From Roseiarcus sp963759955 (GTDB lineage Bacteria > Pseudomonadota > Alphaproteobacteria > Rhizobiales > Beijerinckiaceae), in assembly GCA_963759955.1 (NCBI GenBank), contig CAVXCA010000056.1:62001-126000 (forward strand): 64,000 nt of DNA. The letters run 5' to 3'. Both the position numbers and the translations under genes were made by a program. The notes under the pieces were generated by a model that did no database searches, was not told the origin of the DNA, and worked only from the letters and a program-made list of their open reading frames with translations. Shown here in pieces: positions 1 through 9,146 of this stretch (positions are counted from its first letter, which is position 1; each line of letters starts with the position of its first letter).

Positions 1-600
1 AGCGACATCGAGCGCGACGCCGCGCGACGACAGGCCGTATTGGCGCAATTCGCCGATCGCGCGAAAATAGGCCGCGCCGAGGAAGGCGACCCAGTCGTTC
101 GAGCGCCAATCGAGCGGGCCGGAGCGCGATTCCTGGATGCGAAATCCCGCGAAGCCGGCGCCTTGCGGCAATTGCCGAGCCACCGAATTGGCGGGCATGT
201 CGAAATAGGACTGATCGTAGATGATCTTCTTAGACTGATCGCCATCGATCACATGGAAGTCCACCGCCTTCTGGAAGAAGAGGCCGAGGTGGAAGAACAT
301 CATCGGGAACGGCCCGGGGCCGTCGGCGAACAGCGCGTGATCGCTACGATAGCGGATCTTCCCCCACTCTTCGTAGTTGATCTTCTGCACGACTTCCGGC
401 GCCGGATGCGGCGGGGCGACGTACGGCGCGTGCGCATTCTCCCGCGCTTGCGCCTTTAGAAGGTCGTACGAGAACGCGACCGGCGCGGCGAAGTTCAGCC
501 CATCGGGGAACGCTGCTTGGCCCTCGCCGATCGAGCCGATTGCGACCGCCGCGGCGGCGGCGCCTTTCAAAAGGGTGCGACGATCAACGCTATCCGACAT
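1..600 (-). CDS. Periplasmic glucan biosynthesis protein, MdoG/OpgG-OpgD family (3' end outside window)
   Basis: The first 200 residues of a gene running off the left edge. The N-terminus has a twin-arginine-like signal (DRRTLLKG at residues 6-13, then an alanine-rich stretch), and the mature part opens with the family's FSYDLLKAQA and Y/W-rich pattern (YEEWGKIRYR, GPFPMMFFHLGLFF). Family knowledge: these proteins act in the periplasm on osmoregulated periplasmic (cyclic) glucans. A Tat signal is more typical of OpgD than OpgG, so it may be OpgD-like. The ATG at 600 is chosen because it starts the signal peptide. The downstream half, with the rest of the fold, cannot be checked. Confidence 0.8.
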   Translation of the reverse strand, partial: MSDSVDRRTLLKGAAAAAVAIGSIGEGQAAFPDGLNFAAPVAFSYDLLKAQARENAHAPYVAPPHPAPEVVQKINYEEWGKIRYRSDHALFADGPGPFPMMFFHLGLFFQKAVDFHVIDGDQSKKIIYDQSYFDMPANSVARQLPQGAGFAGFRIQESRSGPLDWRSNDWVAFLGAAYFRAIGELRQYGLSSRGVALDVA

Positions 601-684
601 GTCCAACCTATGCCTTTACTCAACGGAAGATTGTAGCGGGGGTTTGTTACCGAATCGCCCACAATCCGGCTTCGACGCGGCGAT

Positions 685-1380
685 TCATTGGCGGACGAAC
701 GTCAAATAAGCCGAGGCGCGGCCCGCGGCGCGCGCCTTGGCCTCGTAGCGCGTCGCCGACCAATCGTCCCAGGGGATGCGCCAGTCGTCGGCGGTTCGCG
801 CCGTCCATCGGAAATCCGGCGAATCGAAAAAGCGGCTGAGCCCCCAGCCGGCGTAATCGTCGATGTCGGTGGCGAAACGCACGATCGCCCCTGGCCGAGC
901 CGTGCGCGCGATCTCGCCGATCATCTCGGCCGAGATCACCCGACGCTTGTGGTGCCGGCGCTTGGGCCAGGGGTCGGGATAAAGGATGAAGATTCGCGAC
1001 AGCGACGCGGGCGGCAACGCCTCGATCAGCGCACGCGCGTCGCCCGCCCGCAGCCGCACGTTCTGAAGCCCGTGAAGCTCGAGCGCCGCCAGGGTCTTGG
1101 CAACCCCGTTGACGAAGGGTTCGCATCCGATGAAGCCGACGTCGGGATGCGCCCGGGCTTGGGCGATCAGGTGCTCGCCGCCGCCGAAGCCGATTTCGAG
1201 CCAGAGTTCGCGCGGCTCGAAGGCGAACAGCGGCGCGCCCGAAGCGAGCGTCGCCACGTCGAGTTCGAGTTCGGGCAGACGCTCGGCGACGAGGCGCGCC
1301 TGATGCGCGCGCAAGGCCTTGCCTTTGCTGCGCCCATAGAGCGCCCGGCGCGCCGGCGCATCGCTGGTCGTTTCTATCAA
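685..1380 (-). CDS. trmB: tRNA (guanine-N7-)-methyltransferase TrmB
   Basis: A 231-residue SAM-dependent methyltransferase that makes m7G46 in the variable loop of tRNA. The SAM-binding glycine loop EIGFGGGEH is at residues 62-70 and the TrmB signature YPDPWPKRRHHKRR at 134-147; the length is normal for the family. The start is a TTG at 1380 preceded by AGGGG; no in-frame ATG fits better. It follows metK by 6 bp and is probably cotranscribed with it, an order common in Rhizobiales. Both genes concern SAM, as maker and user. Identification is secure; only the TTG start is inferred. Confidence 0.95.
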   Translation of the reverse strand: MIETTSDAPARRALYGRSKGKALRAHQARLVAERLPELELDVATLASGAPLFAFEPRELWLEIGFGGGEHLIAQARAHPDVGFIGCEPFVNGVAKTLAALELHGLQNVRLRAGDARALIEALPPASLSRIFILYPDPWPKRRHHKRRVISAEMIGEIARTARPGAIVRFATDIDDYAGWGLSRFFDSPDFRWTARTADDWRIPWDDWSATRYEAKARAAGRASAYLTFVRQ

Positions 1381-1386
1381 GGGCCC

Positions 1387-2577
1387 CTACGCGACCAAGG
1401 AACGAAGCTGCTCCGCCAGATCGGTCTTCTCCCAAGAGAACCCGCCCTCGCTGTCGGGCGCGCGGCCGAAATGGCCGTAGGCGGCGGTGCGCGCGTAGAT
1501 CGGCTTGTTCAGCCGAAGGTGCTCGCGAATGCCGCGCGGCGAGAGATTCATGATTTCCATCAGCGCGCGTTCCAGCTTGGATTCGTCGACGTGGCCGGTT
1601 CCGTGCAGGTCGGCGTAGATCGACAGCGGCTTGGCGACGCCGATCGCGTAGGAAAGCTGCAGGGTGCAGCGGTCCGCCAATCCCGCGGCGACGACGTTCT
1701 TGGCGAGATAGCGCGCGGCATAGGCCGCCGATCGATCGACTTTGGTCGGGTCCTTCCCGGAGAAGGCGCCGCCGCCGTGCGGCGCCGCGCCGCCGTAAGT
1801 GTCGACGATGATCTTGCGTCCGGTCAGGCCGCAGTCGCCGTCAGGCCCGCCGATGTAAAACTTGCCGGTCGGATTGACATGCCAGACGGTCTTGGGAGTG
1901 ATCCAGCCTTCGGGCAGCGCCGAGATCACGTACGGGCGGATCAGGTGTGCGACGTCTTCGGAAGTGAGCTTCGGATCGAGGTGCTGATGCGAGACCACGA
2001 TCTGCGTCGCCTCGACCGGTTTGCCGTTTTCGTAGCGCACCGTCACTTGGCTCTTGGCGTCTGGTCCGAGCGCCTTTTCCCGGCCCGCGTGGCGCGCCTC
2101 CGACAGAACGCGAAGAATCTTGTGCGCATATTGAATCGGCGCCGGCATCAATTCCGGCGTCTCGCGGCAGGCGTAGCCGAACATGATGCCCTGATCGCCC
2201 GCGCCCTCGTCCTTATTGCCTGCCGCGTCGACGCCCTGGGCGATATCGACGGATTGCGGGTGCAGCAAGATCTCGACCTGGGCGTTGCGCCAATGAAATC
2301 CTTCCTGCTCGTAGCCGATGGCCTTGATGGCGGCGCGCGCGGCGTCTTCGATCGCCGTTGGTCCCAACTTGGGTCCCCGCACCTCGCCGGCGATCACCAC
2401 GCGGTTGGTCGTCGCCAGGGTCTCGCAAGCGACGCGGATCTGGTAAGGGTCGAGCCCTGCGCGCGCGCCCTCGCGAAAGAACAGGTCGACGATTTCGTCC
2501 GAAATGCGGTCGCAGACTTTGTCGGGATGGCCTTCGGAAACCGATTCGCTCGTGAATTGATAGTTCTGCCGGGCCAT
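1387..2577 (-). CDS. metK: S-adenosylmethionine synthetase
   Basis: A 396-residue methionine adenosyltransferase that makes SAM from methionine and ATP in the cytoplasm. The N-terminal ATP motif GHPDK is at residues 16-20 and the GAGDQG motif follows about 110 residues on; the C-terminal domain is complete. The reading frame is open to 2718, but the ATG at 2577 is chosen because MARQNYQFTSESVSEGHPDK is the conserved N-terminus and GGAG lies 9 nt upstream. It sits between an XRE regulator and trmB on the same strand. I looked for SAM-II and SAM/SAH riboswitch cores in the 196-bp leader and recognised none. Confidence 0.97.
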   Translation of the reverse strand: MARQNYQFTSESVSEGHPDKVCDRISDEIVDLFFREGARAGLDPYQIRVACETLATTNRVVIAGEVRGPKLGPTAIEDAARAAIKAIGYEQEGFHWRNAQVEILLHPQSVDIAQGVDAAGNKDEGAGDQGIMFGYACRETPELMPAPIQYAHKILRVLSEARHAGREKALGPDAKSQVTVRYENGKPVEATQIVVSHQHLDPKLTSEDVAHLIRPYVISALPEGWITPKTVWHVNPTGKFYIGGPDGDCGLTGRKIIVDTYGGAAPHGGGAFSGKDPTKVDRSAAYAARYLAKNVVAAGLADRCTLQLSYAIGVAKPLSIYADLHGTGHVDESKLERALMEIMNLSPRGIREHLRLNKPIYARTAAYGHFGRAPDSEGGFSWEKTDLAEQLRSLVA

Positions 2578-2734
2578 CGTCTCAATCTCCACTCGCGCTT
2601 GCTTTGCCCCGGGATCGCGCGTCGTCGCGCGTCCTGCCCTCTCGGCTCGCGCACGCATCGGCGTCGCAAACGACGAGAGTTCGGCGCCGCTTCTGACAGG
2701 CGGCGTTCTTTTGGTCAAGCGAATGTGGGGGTTT

Positions 2735-2752
2735 CGTTCTTTTTATAGAACG
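2735..2752. promoter_or_regulatory. Inverted repeat upstream of metK, possible operator
   Basis: CGTTCT-TTTTAT-AGAACG is a perfect 6-bp inverted repeat in the 196-bp gap between the XRE regulator stop and the metK start. It has no trailing T-run, so it is a poor terminator. Its position suggests an operator, perhaps for the neighbouring regulator. A TTGACC box lies about 20 bp downstream in the direction of metK, but no good -10 follows. The rest of the gap shows nothing I recognise. Confidence 0.3.
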
Positions 2753-2773
2753 ATTCGCCGAGGCTGACCGCGG

Positions 2774-3169
2774 CTATTCCTTGGCGAGCGAAGCGACGAG
2801 GTCGATGATCCTCTTGCGCACCTTGGGGTCGCGAATCAGCGCGAACGCGCGGTTCAGTTGCAATCCCTCGCTCGTCGACAGGAAATCGACGACATAGGAG
2901 CTTCCCGCGGGCTCCGCGAACGCGAGCTTGCCGGTGTCGGAGGCAGGGGCGCCCTCGAAGAAGAACGCGGGCGGAACCTCCAGCACCCGCGCCAGCTGCT
3001 GAAGGCGGCTGGCCCCGATCCGATTGGTCCCCTTCTCGTATTTCTGAATCTGCTGGAACGTGACGTCCAAGGCTTCGCCCAACTTGCCCTGGCTCATGCC
3101 GACCATCATGCGCCGCATGCGAAGCCGCGCTCCGACGTGCTTGTCGATGGGGTTGGGCGCCTTGACCAT
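2774..3169 (-). CDS. XRE/Cro-CI family transcriptional regulator
   Basis: A 131-residue DNA-binding protein with one helix-turn-helix domain at about residues 14-70 (RMRRMMVGMSQGKLGEAL, then FQQIQKYEKGTNRI), followed by a short conserved tail ending in a helical RDPKVRKRIIDLVASL. This short XRE type is widespread in Alphaproteobacteria and often lies next to metK. The frame is open to 3217, but the ATG at 3169 (MVKAPNPIDKHVG) gives the usual N-terminus. It precedes metK on the same strand, so control of metK or autoregulation is plausible but not shown. The target is unknown. Confidence 0.85.
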   Translation of the reverse strand: MVKAPNPIDKHVGARLRMRRMMVGMSQGKLGEALDVTFQQIQKYEKGTNRIGASRLQQLARVLEVPPAFFFEGAPASDTGKLAFAEPAGSSYVVDFLSTSEGLQLNRAFALIRDPKVRKRIIDLVASLAKE

Positions 3170-3312
3170 GCCTGACAAATCCGTAGAACTTGTGGAAACA
3201 GCGACGACGCCGACCAAACGGCCGCCGCAGTCAAGGTGACGTTAGGGAAATTCTATCCGATGCGCGTAATGCGCGCAATGGGCGAAAATTCGCCGCCCCC
3301 GCTCCCTTTCGC

Positions 3313-5055
3313 CTAGCGCCGCTTCCGCGCGGCGAGGCACAACGCCAGAAACGCCAGGCCGATCAGGCCGGAGGTCGCCGACCCCCAGCGGTATTGCCAG
3401 GTGGGGGCGAGCGCCTGCGGCAACGGGCTGTCGAGCACGGTTTCCGTCCCCAGCGGCGCCTCGGTGAGGATTCGCCCCAGGCCGTCGGTGACGGCCGATA
3501 TGCCCGTGTTGGCCGCGCGCACCAGCGGCAGGCCGAGCTCGATCGCCCGCAGGCGCGCCTGAGCGAAATGCTGGTAGGGCCCGGAGGTCAAGCCGAACCA
3601 TGCGTCGTCCGTCACGTTGAGCAGCCAACGCGGAGGGTCGGCGTCGGCGGCGACGACCTTGCCCAGCTCGTTGGGAAAGATCGCTTCGTAGCAGATCAAA
3701 GCCCGCGCGTTCGGCAAACCGGGAATGTGGATCCGGCTCGATCCGGCGCCAGCGTCGAACCCGCCGGGAAAATGGATGAACTGCGTGATTCCGACTCGCG
3801 CGAACAGCCGCGAAAACGGCATGTATTCGCCGAACGGCACGAGGTGCCGTTTGTCGTAGCGCTCCGCCAAGACGCCGTGCCGATCTAGAACCTCGATGGA
3901 ATTGAAGAAATGGAACCGGCCCTCGGCGCGATCGCCCTCTTCGATGCGCGCGGCGCCGGTGACGAGAATCGCGCCGCCGCGCAGGAATCCGGTGATCTCC
4001 GCCAGCGCCTGCCCGTCGCGCGAGAGAATGAAAGGAAACGCCGATTCCGGCCATATCAGATGCGTGACGTCCGCCACGCCCGAGGTGGCGGGCGAGGTCG
4101 CGCGATCGGACAACGCGAGATAGCGGCGTACGATCGCCAGCCCGTTGTCGGGAATGAAATCCGGCCCTTGCGCGACGTTGGGCTGCATGATGCGCAATTT
4201 GACGCCGGGAACGGCGGCGCTCGCCGGCGCGTCGAGCCGAATCGCGCCGAAGGCGTAAACGGCGGCGAGCGCGAGAACCGCCAGCATCGTCGGCGCCCAA
4301 CGGCGTCCAGCCCCGCTCTCGGCCCACAGCGTCGCGGGCGCGGCGAATATCGCTACCGCCGCCAGGGTCAGCCCATGCAGGCCGACGATCGAAGCGATCT
4401 GCGCGAGCGCGACGTTTTGTCCCAGCGCCATGCCGATTTCGTTCCAGGGGAAGCCGGTGAAGGCAACGCAGCGCAACCATTCGCTCGCCCCAAGACCGAC
4501 CGCGAGCGCCAACACGCGCAAGGCGTCAGGGCGCCACAACAGCCTGGCGAGCGCGAAGCCGAGCGCCGGAAAGAACGCGAGCACCGCGGGCAATCCCAGG
4601 ACGCCCAGAGGCAGAGCCCACGCGAACTTGTCCGGTTCGACGAGAAAGGCCGAGCCGAGCCACCACAAGCCCGCCGCGAAATAGCCGAAGCCCCACCACC
4701 AGCCGACCCCGAACGCCGCTCGAAGCGAAGCCCAGCGCGTCGTCTCGCGCGCGCCATGATCGACCGACCCGTCGATGAGCCAGACGGCGAGAGTCATCGG
4801 AACGATCATCGCCGGCGCGAACGAGAGCGGCGGCATCGCGAGCGCGCCCGTCGCGCCGCTCAGAAAGGCGATCGAACGGCGCGGCCAGCCCCAGGCGAGG
4901 ATGACGTTTTGCGCGAAGAGACGGAACACGCCTTCGCGGGGCGGGAGCGTCGATTCCTGCAAGGACAATGACGATTTTCCGGTCAAGGCGATTCGGGTCG
5001 CTTCGAACATAGCGCGGATGCGGCCAGAACTCGAATTCGCGCCCCGAGCGTTCAT
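3313..5055 (-). CDS. lnt: Apolipoprotein N-acyltransferase
   Basis: A 580-residue inner-membrane enzyme that adds the third acyl chain to the N-terminal cysteine of lipoproteins. Several hydrophobic helices fill roughly residues 60-265, followed by the periplasmic nitrilase-like domain. The catalytic triad is visible as E337 (LIWPESAFPF), K402 (YDKRHLVPFGEYMPF) and C455 (ALICYEAIFP). The ATG at 5055 overlaps the corC stop in an ATGA, which supports this longer start and translational coupling. The N-terminal extension of about 45 residues before the first helix is somewhat long for the family. The gene closes the phoH-ybeY-corC-lnt run. Confidence 0.96.
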   Translation of the reverse strand: MNARGANSSSGRIRAMFEATRIALTGKSSLSLQESTLPPREGVFRLFAQNVILAWGWPRRSIAFLSGATGALAMPPLSFAPAMIVPMTLAVWLIDGSVDHGARETTRWASLRAAFGVGWWWGFGYFAAGLWWLGSAFLVEPDKFAWALPLGVLGLPAVLAFFPALGFALARLLWRPDALRVLALAVGLGASEWLRCVAFTGFPWNEIGMALGQNVALAQIASIVGLHGLTLAAVAIFAAPATLWAESGAGRRWAPTMLAVLALAAVYAFGAIRLDAPASAAVPGVKLRIMQPNVAQGPDFIPDNGLAIVRRYLALSDRATSPATSGVADVTHLIWPESAFPFILSRDGQALAEITGFLRGGAILVTGAARIEEGDRAEGRFHFFNSIEVLDRHGVLAERYDKRHLVPFGEYMPFSRLFARVGITQFIHFPGGFDAGAGSSRIHIPGLPNARALICYEAIFPNELGKVVAADADPPRWLLNVTDDAWFGLTSGPYQHFAQARLRAIELGLPLVRAANTGISAVTDGLGRILTEAPLGTETVLDSPLPQALAPTWQYRWGSATSGLIGLAFLALCLAARKRR

Positions 5056-6110
5056 CGATCCGCCGGCCCCGGCCTGTCGGACGAAGTCGCGTCGTCGCCC
5101 TTTTCGGCGCGCGCCGGCGCCGCACCGCGCCGCCGGGGAGCGGCGCGCGGATGGATCTTGAGCCGCTTGACGCGGCGGGGATCGGCGTCGAGCACCTCGA
5201 ATTCGAAATCGCCGGGCCCCGCGACGATCTCGCCGCGTCCCGGCACGCGCCCCGCCGCGGCGCTCAGTAGGCCGCCGATCGTATCGACGTCCTCGGCGTC
5301 GGCGAGCGCGGAAAGGTCGAAACCGATCGCTTTGGACACGTCTTCGAGGCTCGCGCGCGCTTCGACGATATACGCGCCATCGCCGCTGGCGACGATTTCG
5401 GGCCTTTCCGCATCGTCATGCTCGTCCTCGATGTCGCCGACGATCGCCTCGACGACGTCCTCCATCGAGACGAGACCGTCGGTTCCGCCATATTCGTCGA
5501 TCACCAGCGCCATATGCGTGCGCGAGGCCTGCATCTTCACCAGCAGATCGAGGGCGGGCATCGAAGGCGGCGCGAACAGCACGGGACGCAGGATGCGCGC
5601 GGCGGAAAGCGGCGTGTTCATGCCGAGTTCCGCGATCTTCTGCTGCTCGGGCGACGGATTTGTGGGGAGCGGCTGGTCGACCAGTCCGAATCGCGGCTCG
5701 GAGGCGAGAAAGTCAACGAAGTCGCGGATGTGGACCATGCCGCGCGGATCGTCGAGCGTTTCGCCGTAGACCGGCAGGCGCGAATGGCCGGCGGTGCGGA
5801 AAAGCGCCAACAGCTCGCTCAAAGTCGTGTCGATGCTCGCCGCGATGATGTCGGCGCGCGGCAGCATGACGTCGGCGACCCGCACGTCGTGCAGGCCGAG
5901 AACGTTCTTGAGAATCGCCCGTTCTTGCGGCGTGAAGTCGGCGGCGGTGTCGGCGTCCTCGAGCGCGTCCTCGATATCGTCGCGCACCGAGGCCGAACCC
6001 AACCCGAACAGCGCGCGCAGCCGCTCGAACAGGCCCGGCGGCGTCTCGCGCGACGAAGGAAGGGACGCCCTGTCGTCGCCGGGGCGTTCGGCGTTTTGCG
6101 AGTCGCTCAC
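5052..6110 (-). CDS. corC: CorC/HlyC (TlyC) family CBS-domain protein
   Basis: A 352-residue cytoplasmic-type member of the CorC/HlyC family with no membrane segment. A tandem CBS pair covers about residues 75-205 (RVADVMLPRADIIAA, then THMALVIDEYGGTDGLVSME), followed by the CorC_HlyC C-terminal domain at about 225-320. The C-terminus is a basic tail (RAAPRRRGAAPARAEKG). It starts at a GTG (6110) that overlaps the ybeY stop by 4 bp. Family members are linked to magnesium/cobalt resistance, and the gene is classically between ybeY and lnt. The exact function is uncertain. Confidence 0.92.
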   Translation of the reverse strand: MSDSQNAERPGDDRASLPSSRETPPGLFERLRALFGLGSASVRDDIEDALEDADTAADFTPQERAILKNVLGLHDVRVADVMLPRADIIAASIDTTLSELLALFRTAGHSRLPVYGETLDDPRGMVHIRDFVDFLASEPRFGLVDQPLPTNPSPEQQKIAELGMNTPLSAARILRPVLFAPPSMPALDLLVKMQASRTHMALVIDEYGGTDGLVSMEDVVEAIVGDIEDEHDDAERPEIVASGDGAYIVEARASLEDVSKAIGFDLSALADAEDVDTIGGLLSAAAGRVPGRGEIVAGPGDFEFEVLDADPRRVKRLKIHPRAAPRRRGAAPARAEKGDDATSSDRPGPADR

Positions 6111-6604
6111 GGCGCGGCGTCCATCAGTTCGCTCGCCCGGTACGGATCGGCGACGCCGAGACGCGCCAGGATTCGCGTCTCCATCGCCTCCATCCGTTGC
6201 GCGTCGGCATCCGTTTGATGGTCGAAACCGATGAGATGCAGGAAACCGTGAACGACGAGGTGGCGGTAATGATCGGCCAAAGGCTTGCCCTCGTCCGCCG
6301 CCTCCCGCGCGACAGTTTCGAACGCGAGCACGATGTCCCCGAGAAGGCGAGCCTGATCAATATGCGCCGGCTCCACGGCGGGGAAAGACAGGACGTTGGT
6401 CGCCTTGTCGAGGCCGCGCCAACGCGCGTTCAGGTCGCGAATGTGCGCGTCGTCGGCGAGGTGAACGCACAATTCGGCGCCGGGCCGAAGCGCGACCCCG
6501 CATTCGGCCAAGCTTGCCGCAATCGCCTCGCGCGCCAGGGTTCTCGCCGCGAGCGCGGCGCGCCACTGCGGCGAAATCGCGACGAACTCGACGTGAAGCT
6601 TCAT
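6107..6604 (-). CDS. ybeY: Endoribonuclease YbeY, 16S rRNA maturation
   Basis: A 165-residue zinc metalloprotein with the HGxLHLxGxDH site (H119, H123, H129). YbeY takes part in 16S rRNA 3'-end maturation and ribosome quality control. The segment NVLSFPAVEP is also typical. The ATG at 6604 overlaps the phoH stop in an ATGA, and the stop overlaps the corC GTG, so three genes are translationally linked. Length and order are normal. Confidence 0.96.
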   Translation of the reverse strand: MKLHVEFVAISPQWRAALAARTLAREAIAASLAECGVALRPGAELCVHLADDAHIRDLNARWRGLDKATNVLSFPAVEPAHIDQARLLGDIVLAFETVAREAADEGKPLADHYRHLVVHGFLHLIGFDHQTDADAQRMEAMETRILARLGVADPYRASELMDAAP

Positions 6605-7686
6605 GACAAGCCTTCCGTCCGCGCGGGCTTCGCGCTTTCATAGGCTTCGACGATCTGACGCACGAGGTCGTGGCGCACGACGTCGCCGTGGCGGAAGCGG
6701 ACGTGGCCGACCCGCTCCAACCGACCGAGCAACCCGATGGCGTCGCTGAGGCCCGATTTCTGCCCCGGCGCCAAGTCCGTTTGCGACGGGTCGCCGTTGA
6801 CCATCATGCGCGAGCCTTCGCCGAGGCGCGTCAGGAACATTTTCATCTGCATGGCCGTGGCGTTCTGCGCTTCGTCGAGCAGGATCGCCGCCTTCGACAA
6901 CGTCCGCCCGCGCATGAAGGCGAGCGGCGCGATCTCGATCATGCCGGTCTGGATGCCGCGCTCGACCATCCGCCCTTCCATGAAATCGTAAAGGGCGTCG
7001 TAGATCGGGCGCAGATAGGGATCGACCTTGTCGCGCATGTCGCCGGGCAGGAAGCCGAGCCGCTCGCCGGCCTCGACCGCAGGGCGCGAGAGAACCAGGC
7101 GTTCGACGATTCCCTGCTCGAGCAGCGACACGGCATGGCCGACGGCGAGCCACGTCTTGCCGGTTCCCGCCGGCCCTTCGGCGAAGACCAGTTCGTGCTT
7201 GCGCAGCGCGGCGAGATAACGGTCCTGCGCGGCGTTGCGAGCGCGCACGACGCCGCGACGGCGCGTCTTGATATGGCTGAAGCCGTCGCCGGTGGGGTCC
7301 AATTCGCCGGGGAACAACGTGCCTTGATAGGACGTTTCCTCGATCACGCCCTCGACGTCGCCCTCTCCGGCGGGCTGGCCGAGCTTGGCGCGCTCGTACA
7401 GCAGTTCGAAGACGCGACGGGCCTGTTCGCTCGCTTCCCTGGGGCCGCGGATGACGATCTGGTTGCCGTTGGCGTTCGCGGTGACGCCGAGACGGCGCTC
7501 GATGCGCGCGATGTTCTGGTCGTAGTGGCCGAAGACGATCGAAGCCAAGCCGTTGTCGTCGAAAGCGAGCGCGATCTCGGTGGATTTGGGCTCGCCGCTA
7601 TCCGGCGCGAGGCTGGAAGCGGGGACGGGAATTCTCGGCAACGTCTGGTCTTGGGCTTTCAAATTGGCGGTCTCCCTCCGAATCAA
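6601..7686 (-). CDS. phoH: PhoH-like ATPase
   Basis: A PhoH-family P-loop ATPase of up to 361 residues. The Walker A motif GPAGTGKT is at 171-178 and the Walker B stretch LLDEAQN at 269-275, with the family's SRPAVEAGERLGFLPGD between them. An N-terminal KH-like region precedes the ATPase. The start is ambiguous: a TTG at 7686 overlaps the miaB stop by 4 bp, while a second TTG at 7662 has a strong GGAGGGAG ribosome site about 10 nt upstream. Both are in frame. The family is linked to RNA metabolism and is regularly coupled to ybeY. Confidence 0.93.
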   Translation of the reverse strand: MIRRETANLKAQDQTLPRIPVPASSLAPDSGEPKSTEIALAFDDNGLASIVFGHYDQNIARIERRLGVTANANGNQIVIRGPREASEQARRVFELLYERAKLGQPAGEGDVEGVIEETSYQGTLFPGELDPTGDGFSHIKTRRRGVVRARNAAQDRYLAALRKHELVFAEGPAGTGKTWLAVGHAVSLLEQGIVERLVLSRPAVEAGERLGFLPGDMRDKVDPYLRPIYDALYDFMEGRMVERGIQTGMIEIAPLAFMRGRTLSKAAILLDEAQNATAMQMKMFLTRLGEGSRMMVNGDPSQTDLAPGQKSGLSDAIGLLGRLERVGHVRFRHGDVVRHDLVRQIVEAYESAKPARTEGLS

Positions 7687-9089
7687 GCAATGAGACTCAT
7701 TTCGCGTGACGCTCGCTCGACAAGCCGGCCGATCAGCGAATTCGGGCCGACCCCGACGATTTCGACGCTCGCCATGGCGCCGATCAGCGACAAATCGCCC
7801 TCGGCGTACACCGACTGCATATAGGGCGAGCGACCGATAATTTGACCAGGGCGGCGACCCGGCTTGTCGAAAACGACGTCGAGCCGGCGTCCGATCAGGC
7901 GGCGGTTGAAGGCCAGGCGCTGCTCTTCGAGCAGAGCGAACAGCTCAGCGAGACGCTCCGCCTTGGTCGCTTCGTCGATCTGATCGGCGAGTTCCGCCGC
8001 CGGCGTGCCCGGCCGGGCGGAATACTTGAACGCGTAGGACGAAGCGAACCCCACTTCGCGCACCAGCGCGAGGGTCTCGTCGAAATCGGCGGCGCTCTCG
8101 CCGGGGAAGCCGACGATGAAATCCGAGGACAGCGCGATGTCCGGGCGCGCCCGGCGCACGCGGGCGACGAGGTCGAGATAGTCGCGTGTGGCGTGGCGTC
8201 TGTTCATCGCCGACAAAATGCGATCCGAGCCGGACTGGATCGGCAAGTGCAAGTAGGGCGCCAGCGCGTCGATTTCGCGATGGGCGCAGATCAGATCCTC
8301 GCTCATGTCGTTCGGGTGCGAAGTCGCATAGCGAAGCCGCAACACCCCGGGAATTTGGGCCGCCGCGGCGATGAGATCGGCGAGGCTGGCGCTGCGCCCG
8401 CCTTCGGCGCGTCCGTGATAGGCGTTGACGTTCTGGCCGAGCAGGGTGATTTCGCCGACGCCGGCCCCAGCGAGACGCTCGATCTCGGCCAACACTTTGG
8501 CGAGCGGCCGCGAGACTTCGCCGCCCCTGGTGTAAGGCACGACGCAGAACGAGCAGAATTTGTCGCAGCCTTCCTGCACGGCGACGAAGGCGCTGACTCC
8601 GCGCGCCCGGATCGCCTCGGGCGCGCTCGCGGGCAGATGATCGAACTTGTCCTCGAGCGGAAACTCGGTGTCGACCGCCCCGGCGCCGCGGCGCTTGGCG
8701 CGCAGCAATTGCGGCAGGCGGTGATAGTTCTGCGGCCCGACGACGATGTCGACGGCGGGTTGCCGGCGCAAGATCTCCGCGCCTTCGGCCTGCGCGACGC
8801 AACCGGCCACCACCAGCGTCGTCTCGCGCCCCGCGCTCGCGCGCTCGTCCTTCAATTGGCGAACCTTGCCGAGTTCGGAGTAGATTTTCTCGGAGGCGCG
8901 CTCACGGATATGGCAAGTGTTGAGCACGATGAGGTCGGCGTCTTCGACGCTCGCCGCTTGCTCGTAGCCCTCTGCGGCCGCCACATCGGCCATGCGCTGC
9001 GAATCGTAGACGTTCATCTGGCAGCCGAACGACTTGATGAACACGCGCCGGGCCGGCTTGCCGTGGTCCGTCGGGCGGTCGTTCTTCAT
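7683..9089 (-). CDS. miaB: tRNA-2-methylthio-N6-dimethylallyladenosine synthase
   Basis: A radical-SAM methylthiotransferase that converts i6A37 to ms2i6A37 in tRNA. The N-terminal domain carries three cluster cysteines (SFGCQMN, LNTCHIR, VAGCVAQ); the radical-SAM motif is CDKFCSFC; a TRAM domain ends the protein (MQSVYAEGD region). The ATG at 9089 gives 468 residues. An in-frame TTG at 9116, nine codons upstream, has a better ribosome site (CGGAG, 7-8 nt away), so the true start could be there. The stop overlaps the phoH TTG. Confidence 0.95.
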   Translation of the reverse strand: MKNDRPTDHGKPARRVFIKSFGCQMNVYDSQRMADVAAAEGYEQAASVEDADLIVLNTCHIRERASEKIYSELGKVRQLKDERASAGRETTLVVAGCVAQAEGAEILRRQPAVDIVVGPQNYHRLPQLLRAKRRGAGAVDTEFPLEDKFDHLPASAPEAIRARGVSAFVAVQEGCDKFCSFCVVPYTRGGEVSRPLAKVLAEIERLAGAGVGEITLLGQNVNAYHGRAEGGRSASLADLIAAAAQIPGVLRLRYATSHPNDMSEDLICAHREIDALAPYLHLPIQSGSDRILSAMNRRHATRDYLDLVARVRRARPDIALSSDFIVGFPGESAADFDETLALVREVGFASSYAFKYSARPGTPAAELADQIDEATKAERLAELFALLEEQRLAFNRRLIGRRLDVVFDKPGRRPGQIIGRSPYMQSVYAEGDLSLIGAMASVEIVGVGPNSLIGRLVERASREMSLIA

Positions 9090-9146
9090 TTCTTTTATCG
9101 AAGTCAATATGGGCAATCCGGGTCTCCGAGGGAATCTGCCCCTCTT

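Noticed and set aside
688..2748. A 686-codon open frame on the plus strand opposite trmB and metK, and similar long frames elsewhere (for example 7842-10016)
   Set aside because: They lie antisense to well-identified genes, have no family motifs and arise from the GC-rich codon bias.
2578..2773. A SAM riboswitch in the metK leader
   Set aside because: I could not recognise the conserved cores of SAM-II, SAM-V or SAM/SAH; a covariance-model search would settle it.
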